Translations under genes and position numbers: made by a program | Notes under the pieces: generated by a model | Told to the model about the DNA's origin: nothing | Databases searched by the model: none | Seen by the model: only the letters and a program-made list of their open reading frames with translations | Shown here: positions 59,454 to 64,000 of the stretch, in pieces | Layout of the letters: the number at the start of each line of letters is the position of its first letter | Numbering within the stretch: the first letter of the stretch is position 1 | Origin: Ensifer sp. PDNC004 | Lineage (GTDB): Bacteria; Pseudomonadota; Alphaproteobacteria; Rhizobiales; Rhizobiaceae | Length of the DNA stretch: 64,000 nt | Assembly (NCBI RefSeq): GCF_016919405.1 | Contig: NZ_CP070352.1 | Location: 620,001 to 684,000 of the forward strand | Direction: 5' to 3'

Positions 59454-61355
59454 ATGGCGGTGATCGAAACGACCGCCCGGCAGCCGCGCTGGCGCTTCGG
59501 TATTGGCGCCCGACTCGTGCTCGCCTTCGTCGCGATCGTCGGGCTCGCCGTCGGCGCCTGCGTGGTCGGCTGGCTTTCCTATGAGCGGTTGTCGGGCGAA
59601 CTGTCGCGCATGGCCGACGAGCAGATGCCGCAGCTCGCCTTCGCGTCGCGCCTCTCCAAGGCCGGGGCCGACATCGGCTCCGTGACGTCGGTGCTTGCCG
59701 GCGCCGAAAACCGCACCGAATACAACGAGATCCGCGCCGTCTACGCGACGCGCCTCCAGACCCTTCGAGCCCTACTTGAAGAAAACACGGCGCAATCGAG
59801 CACGGCGGCGCTGCTGCCGCTCGCCGAGGCCATCGGCGCCAATCTGAAAAAGATCGACCTTGCGGCCGGCAAGCGCTTCACTTTGCGCGAGGCCATGCGC
59901 TCGGACATCGACGAGCTTCGCTGGGTCCAGGCGGATCTTCTGGGAGAAGCCGACCCGTTGGTCGACGACATCCGCTTCAACATCGAAGCGGAAACCCGCA
60001 AGGGCCAGGGTGCGGCCGCGCTCGCCGAACAGCAGAAGAGCGAAGCGCTGTTGACCGTCGTCTCCCAGGCAAACCTTGCGACAGGTCTCATCGGGCGGCT
60101 CGTCAACGCCACGACCGAAGAGGAAATGCAGGAGACCAACGCCTTCCTCGGCGATAGCGCCGACGAACTGGCGAGCCGCATTCGCTCGCTCGACAGCTGG
60201 CCCGACAGCATCACCGTGCGGCAGCTGGCCGGGCGCATTCTCGACCAGTCCAACGCCTCGACGGGCATCCCCAATCGCAAGCGCTCGGAAATGCTGCAGG
60301 CCGGCACGCTTGCCGAACTTGCCAGCGAAAACGGCCGGTTGGTCGAAGAGCTTGGCCGCAAGATCGAGACGGAAGTGGTGGCGATCGAGGCGAGCGCCGG
60401 GGACGCCGCGCGACGCGCGGCCGCGGCAATCGAAACCGGGCGTAGCCTGCTCCTCGCGATCGCCATCCTCTCGGTGCTGGTGGCAAGCGCCATCGGCTAC
60501 TTCTACGTCCACCGCAACCTCATCGCCCGTATCCGCCTGCTGGCGACGGCCGCCGGCGCGATCAGCGCGGGCCGGCATTCCGCAGCGATCCCGCCGCCCG
60601 AAGCCGACGAACTCGGAGACCTCTCGCGCGCGCTGACCCTCTTTCGCCAGACCCGCGACGAGCTGATCCAGTCGGCAAAGCTTGCGGCCCTCGGCCAGAT
60701 GGCGGCCGGCATCGGCCACGAACTCAACCAGCCGCTGGCCGCCCTTCGCGCACACATCCACAACGCCGCCACGCTGATCGGCCGCGGCAAGGGCGAACAG
60801 GCGGTCAACAACCTCGACAAGATGAAGGGGCTGACGGGACGCATGGCCGACCAGATCAGCCATATCCGCCGCTTTGCCCGGCGGCCGGACGCGCAACTGC
60901 GGCCGGTCGATCTCACCGCAGCGGTGCGGGACGCCCTCAGCCTGCTCGAACATCGTTTCGAGGAGGAGAGCGTCGTGCTCGAGCTTTCGTTGCCGGAAGG
61001 CGGCCCGGCAATGGTCATGGCCGAACCGGTCCGGCTCGAGCAGGTCGCCGTCAATCTCATCGGCAATGCGCTTGACGCGGTCTCCGACCAACCGCTTCGG
61101 CGCGTGACCGTCGGCGTTGAAATGACCGGTGGCGCCGCCCGCCTGATCGTCGGCGACACCGGACACGGCATCGCCGCGGAAAACCTGCCGGCCGTGTTCG
61201 ATCCGTTCTTCACCACCAAGCCGGTTGGTTCGGGGCTCGGCCTCGGCCTGTCGATCTCCTACAACATCGTCAAGGATTTCGGCGGCGACATCGCAATCCT
61301 CGAGACCGGTCCGACCGGCACACGATTCCTCGTATCCCTGAAAGGCCTGGAATGA
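59454..61355 (+). CDS. PgtB-like sensor histidine kinase
   Basis: Inner-membrane kinase of 633 residues. Helix 1 (about 15-37), a long helical TorS-like periplasmic domain (about 38-335), helix 2 (about 337-358), HAMP, and a kinase core with H-box GIGHELNQPLAALRA (His422), N-box NLIGNALDAV, GDTGHGI and GLGLGLSISYNIV. The H-box style is that of DctB/NtrB-like partners of sigma-54 activators. Start ATG 59454; GTG 59448, overlapping the previous stop as GTGA, is an alternative. The helical sensor domain suits reading a periplasmic binding protein. It overlaps the regulator gene by four bases. Confidence 0.9.
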   Translation: MAVIETTARQPRWRFGIGARLVLAFVAIVGLAVGACVVGWLSYERLSGELSRMADEQMPQLAFASRLSKAGADIGSVTSVLAGAENRTEYNEIRAVYATRLQTLRALLEENTAQSSTAALLPLAEAIGANLKKIDLAAGKRFTLREAMRSDIDELRWVQADLLGEADPLVDDIRFNIEAETRKGQGAAALAEQQKSEALLTVVSQANLATGLIGRLVNATTEEEMQETNAFLGDSADELASRIRSLDSWPDSITVRQLAGRILDQSNASTGIPNRKRSEMLQAGTLAELASENGRLVEELGRKIETEVVAIEASAGDAARRAAAAIETGRSLLLAIAILSVLVASAIGYFYVHRNLIARIRLLATAAGAISAGRHSAAIPPPEADELGDLSRALTLFRQTRDELIQSAKLAALGQMAAGIGHELNQPLAALRAHIHNAATLIGRGKGEQAVNNLDKMKGLTGRMADQISHIRRFARRPDAQLRPVDLTAAVRDALSLLEHRFEEESVVLELSLPEGGPAMVMAEPVRLEQVAVNLIGNALDAVSDQPLRRVTVGVEMTGGAARLIVGDTGHGIAAENLPAVFDPFFTTKPVGSGLGLGLSISYNIVKDFGGDIAILETGPTGTRFLVSLKGLE

Positions 61356-62692
61356 GACCGGAAGCGGACATCATCCTGATCGACGACGACGCCAGCGTGC
61401 TTGAAGCTTGCTGCCAGGTGCTGGAACTGGAGGACTTCACCGTCGCCCCGCACGGTTCCGTCATCTCGGCGCTCGCCGGCCTGCGCGCCGACAGCGACAC
61501 CGTGATCGTATCGGATGTCCGCATGCCCGATCATGACGGCTTCGACCTGGTCGCTGCCGTGCGCAAGATCGATCCCGATATCCCGATCGTGCTGATGTCC
61601 GGGCATGGCGACATCCCAATGGCGCTGCGCGCGATGCGCGAAGGCGCCTGGGACTTCCTCGAAAAGCCGGCCGATCCGGTCCACCTGATCGAGACCGTGC
61701 GCCGCGCCCGCGATCACCGGCGGCTGCTGCTCGAAAACCGGCGACTGCGCCTCTCTGTGGACAAAGACGGCTGGGAAACACGGCTGATCGGGCACTCCGC
61801 GCCGATGGTGGCGCTGCGCGAAAAACTGCAGCGCATCGCGGCAGCCAGCGCCGACGTGCTGATCATCGGCGATACCGGCACCGGCAAGGAGGTCACGGCG
61901 CGCGCGCTGCACGATTTCAGTGGTCGCAAGGGCCGCTTCGTCGCTGTCAACTGCGGCGCCATTCCGGAGACCATGCTCGAATCCGAGCTTTTCGGGCACG
62001 AGGCCGGCGCCTTCACCGGCGCTCGGGAAAAACGCATCGGCAAGATCGAATATGCCGATGGCGGCACGCTGTTTCTCGACGAGATCGAGTCGATGCCGCT
62101 CGCAGCCCAGGTGCGGCTGCTGCGTGTGCTGCAGGAGCGCGTGATCGAGCGCCTCGGCTCGAACGTCGAACTGCCGGTCAATATCTGCGTGGTGGCGGCG
62201 ACCAAGGCCGACCTGCACGATGCCGCGCGACGGGGAGAATTCCGCGAAGACCTTGCCTATCGCCTCGACATCGCCCGGGTCGAACTGCCGCCGCTCGCGC
62301 GTCGCAAGGGCGATGTCGGCCTCCTGTTCCAGCATTTCCTTGGCCTTGCCGCCAAGCGCCAGGGACGCACGCCGCCACCGGTCGGCGCCGAGCATCTCGC
62401 CGACCTTAACGCCCGGCCCTGGCCCGGCAACGTGCGTGAGCTGCGCAATGTCGCGGAACGCTTCGTGCTCGGGCTCGAAGAGCGCCCGGACACCGAAGCC
62501 GCGACGGCAGGCGGCGAGACTCTGGAAGCACAGATGGATCGGCTGGAGCGGACCATCCTCATCAACAGTCTCGCCAGGCATGAAGGCCGCGTGGGTGCAA
62601 CCGCCGACGCGCTCGGGATCTCCCGCAAAACGCTCTATCTGAAGATGCGCAAGTTCGACATCGATGCCCGGGCCGATGGCGACGAGGGGTGA
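61352..62692 (+). CDS. PgtA/DctD-like sigma-54-dependent response regulator
   Basis: Activator of sigma-54 RNA polymerase, 446 residues. Receiver domain with DDD at 11-13 and Asp55 in VSDVRMPDHDG; AAA+ domain (about 145-375) with Walker A GDTGTGKE (173-180), GAFTGA (219-224), which contacts sigma-54, and Walker B GGTLFLDEIE; C-terminal Fis-type helix-turn-helix (GRVGATADALGISRKTLYLK). It is translationally coupled to the kinase. A consensus sigma-54 promoter and two 19-bp repeats lie directly downstream, before the importer receptor gene, and are its evident target. Confidence 0.95.
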   Translation: MRPEADIILIDDDASVLEACCQVLELEDFTVAPHGSVISALAGLRADSDTVIVSDVRMPDHDGFDLVAAVRKIDPDIPIVLMSGHGDIPMALRAMREGAWDFLEKPADPVHLIETVRRARDHRRLLLENRRLRLSVDKDGWETRLIGHSAPMVALREKLQRIAAASADVLIIGDTGTGKEVTARALHDFSGRKGRFVAVNCGAIPETMLESELFGHEAGAFTGAREKRIGKIEYADGGTLFLDEIESMPLAAQVRLLRVLQERVIERLGSNVELPVNICVVAATKADLHDAARRGEFREDLAYRLDIARVELPPLARRKGDVGLLFQHFLGLAAKRQGRTPPPVGAEHLADLNARPWPGNVRELRNVAERFVLGLEERPDTEAATAGGETLEAQMDRLERTILINSLARHEGRVGATADALGISRKTLYLKMRKFDIDARADGDEG

Positions 62693-62743
62693 TGTTACCC
62701 TTTTGACCCCGCCTCACCGGCCCCGATGTTACCTTTCTTACCC
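62691..62743 (+). promoter_or_regulatory. Two 19-bp direct repeats, probable activator binding sites
   Basis: GATGTTACCCTTTTGACCC (62691-62709) and GATGTTACCTTTCTTACCC (62725-62743) differ at three positions and start 34 bp apart, about three helical turns. They lie 42-94 bp upstream of the -24 element, the usual place for NtrC-family upstream sites. The first overlaps the regulator stop codon. Confidence 0.78.
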
Positions 62744-62760
62744 ATTCTCAGCTGAAATCG

Positions 62761-62779
62761 CCCGGTTTTCCGGGTTTTT
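62761..62779 (+). terminator. Short terminator after the activator gene
   Basis: CCCGG-TTTT-CCGGG followed by TTTTT, located between the activator stop and the sigma-54 promoter. It would stop read-through from the regulatory genes so that the importer depends on its own promoter. The stem is only 5 bp. Confidence 0.5.
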
Positions 62780-62784
62780 CGATC

Positions 62785-62800
62785 TGGCACGGGCCTTGCT
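62785..62800 (+). promoter_or_regulatory. Consensus sigma-54 promoter of the importer receptor gene
   Basis: TGGCACGGGCCTTGCT matches the -24/-12 consensus exactly (TGGCAC, five bases, TTGCT). The expected start site is near 62810, about 40 bases before the ATG. The adjacent sigma-54 activator gene and repeats make this a confident regulatory link. Confidence 0.93.
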
Positions 62801-62813
62801 CTCAAGAGGACAG

Positions 62814-62830
62814 CCGCCAAGCATTGGCGG
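62814..62830 (+). promoter_or_regulatory. 5' leader hairpin of the receptor mRNA
   Basis: Perfect 7-bp stem CCGCCAA-GCA-TTGGCGG beginning a few bases after the predicted transcription start and ending 7 bases before the GGGAGGAG ribosome site. It probably protects the 5' end of the message. Confidence 0.5.
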
Positions 62831-62850
62831 TCTATTGGGAGGAGATACCT

Positions 62851-64000
62851 ATGTTGAAAACCATCGCAGCAGCGATGCTGATGTCGGCTGCCTTCATCGT
62901 GACGGCCCACGCGCAAGACGGCGGCAAGGTGACGATCGTCACCTCGTTCTCCAAGGACGTGACCGACCCGTTCAAGGCCGGCTTCGAGGCCGCCAACCCC
63001 GGCTTCACCCTCGACGTCCAGAACAAGAGCACCAGCTCGGGCGTCAAGTACATCGACGAGACCAAGGTCAACAACCAGGTCGACCTGTTCTGGGCATCGG
63101 CCCCTGACGCCTTCGACAGCCTGAAGAGCAGGCAATTGCTCGCCAAGTTCACCCCGTCGGTGACGGGCCTGCCGGAAAAGGTCGGCTCCTATCCGGTCAA
63201 CGATCCTGATGGTTTCTACTTCGGCTTTGCCGCATCGGGCTACGGCATCATGTCGAATGACCGCTACTTGGAAGCCAACAATCTGCCGAAGCCGGCCGAG
63301 TGGGGCGATCTCGCCAAGCCGGAATATTTCGACCACGTCGCCATCGCCGCCCCGTCGCGTTCCGGAACCACACACCTGACGATCGAGACGATCCTGCAGG
63401 GCGAAGGCTGGGACAAGGGCTGGGGTACGCTGAAAGGCATCGGCGGCAACCTCCAGCAGGTGACCGAACGCTCCTTCGGTGTTCCGGATGCGGTCAACTC
63501 CGGCCAGACCGGCATCGGCATCGTCATCGACTTCTTCGCCTTCTCGGCCCAGGCGAGCGGCTTCCCGGTCAGCTTCGCCTATCCGTCGGTGACGACGGTC
63601 GTTCCGGCCAATATCGGCATCGTCGCCAATGCGCCGAACCAGGCCGGTGCCGAGGCCTTCGTCAACTACATCCTGTCGGAGAAGGGCCAGGAAGTCCTGC
63701 TCGAGCCGGCCATCCGTCGCCTGCCGATCAACCCGGCGCTCTACGCCAAGGCGCCCGAAGGCTTCCCGAACCCCTTCAAGGATCCGCGCTTCCAGTCGAT
63801 GATCACCTTTGACAGCGACGTTTCGAAGCAGCGCACGGATGTTGTCGACACGCTGTTCGACCAGCTGATTTCCTTCCAGCTCGAAAACCTCAAGGGCGCC
63901 ACTCAGGCGATCCATGCGGCCGAAAAGGCGCTTGCCGCCAACGAGCAGCCGGCCACCCGCGCACTTCTCGATGAAGCCAAGGCCCTGGTTGCCGCCATGC
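62851..64000 (+). CDS. ABC importer substrate-binding protein, AfuA/Fbp-like (cut by window edge)
   Basis: Periplasmic receptor, 383 residues visible and running off the right edge. Start ATG 62851 has GGGAGGAG. Signal peptide about 1-21 (VTAHAQDGG). The fold shows TSFSKDVTDPFKAGFEA, LFWASAPDAFDSLKS, YPVNDPDGFYFGFAASGYGI, PSRSGTTHLTIETILQGEGW and RSFGVPDAV. It closely resembles the PgtC-like protein at 58078, including a helical C-terminal tail. It is driven by the sigma-54 promoter and should begin an ABC importer operon whose permease and ATPase genes lie beyond the window. A phosphorylated small molecule is the suggested ligand by analogy with the pgt system. Confidence 0.88.
   Translation, partial: MLKTIAAAMLMSAAFIVTAHAQDGGKVTIVTSFSKDVTDPFKAGFEAANPGFTLDVQNKSTSSGVKYIDETKVNNQVDLFWASAPDAFDSLKSRQLLAKFTPSVTGLPEKVGSYPVNDPDGFYFGFAASGYGIMSNDRYLEANNLPKPAEWGDLAKPEYFDHVAIAAPSRSGTTHLTIETILQGEGWDKGWGTLKGIGGNLQQVTERSFGVPDAVNSGQTGIGIVIDFFAFSAQASGFPVSFAYPSVTTVVPANIGIVANAPNQAGAEAFVNYILSEKGQEVLLEPAIRRLPINPALYAKAPEGFPNPFKDPRFQSMITFDSDVSKQRTDVVDTLFDQLISFQLENLKGATQAIHAAEKALAANEQPATRALLDEAKALVAAM

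Noticed and set aside
1..64000. tRNA genes, insertion sequences, CRISPR arrays, phage genes
   Set aside because: I looked for CCA-ended cloverleaf stretches, transposase motifs and regularly spaced repeats and saw none; a tool-based scan could still find a missed small RNA.

Overview
The window is GC-rich chromosomal or chromid DNA from an alphaproteobacterium, most likely a Rhizobiaceae member of the Ensifer/Sinorhizobium-Rhizobium group. Supporting signs are a eukaryotic-type glutamine synthetase II (glnII) behind a sigma-54 promoter, an NfeD/slipin pair, many ABC importers with LysR, MocR and AraC regulators, and rhizobial-type polar amino-acid permeases. The genus is inferred from gene content only. 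I see no tRNA, rRNA, insertion sequence, phage gene or CRISPR array. Codon use looks uniform, with short AT-rich pockets only between genes (about 15.8-16.16 kb and 50.95-51.05 kb).

Region by region. 0-2.7 kb: an OmpR-type regulator with a BaeS-like kinase cut by the left edge, and a PAP2 phosphatase. 2.7-12.2 kb: a sensory and import module for a probable organophosphate. It has a TorS-like kinase and OmpR regulator, divergent from two paralogous AfuA-type binding proteins, a fused AfuB permease, an AfuC ATPase and an inositol-monophosphatase-family enzyme. 12.2-15.7 kb: slipin, NfeD, a DUF2161 nuclease-fold protein and a DUF454 membrane protein. 16.1-23.2 kb: a seven-gene operon (GNAT, NagZ-like GH3, and a complete Dpp/Opp-type importer) that probably takes up amino-sugar oligosaccharides or cell-wall fragments; it ends at a strong bidirectional terminator shared with glnII (23.3-24.3 kb).

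24.6-32.1 kb: regulator/target pairs: MocR-EamA around a perfect 20-bp palindrome, LysR-NmrA, DUF2798, XRE-cupin, quinone oxidoreductase-LysR. 32.1-38 kb: a set of D-residue-directed enzymes (M19 dipeptidase, S12 D-aminopeptidase-like protein, D-amino-acid aminotransferase, DmpA-type N-terminal nucleophile peptidase) with a LysR regulator. 38.2-43.6 kb: a basic amino-acid decarboxylase between two APC-family transporters. 43.6-47.2 kb: a truncated oxidoreductase, a perfect 36-bp palindrome and a subtilisin-type autotransporter. 47.2-50.8 kb: AraC regulator, MFS exporter and a DUF930 TonB-like envelope protein. 51-55.7 kb: a polar amino-acid importer without its ATPase gene, and an FAD flavoprotein. 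55.8-57.6 kb: an ABC exporter half-transporter.

58-64 kb: a second binding-protein-coupled signalling module, arranged like Salmonella pgtCBA: periplasmic sensor protein, kinase, NtrC-type activator. Next come a terminator, two 19-bp direct repeats, a consensus sigma-54 promoter and the binding protein of an ABC importer that runs off the right edge. The window therefore holds two independent circuits in which a duplicated AfuA-family binding protein appears to serve one copy for sensing and one for transport. That, with the D-peptide cluster, is the most interesting content.
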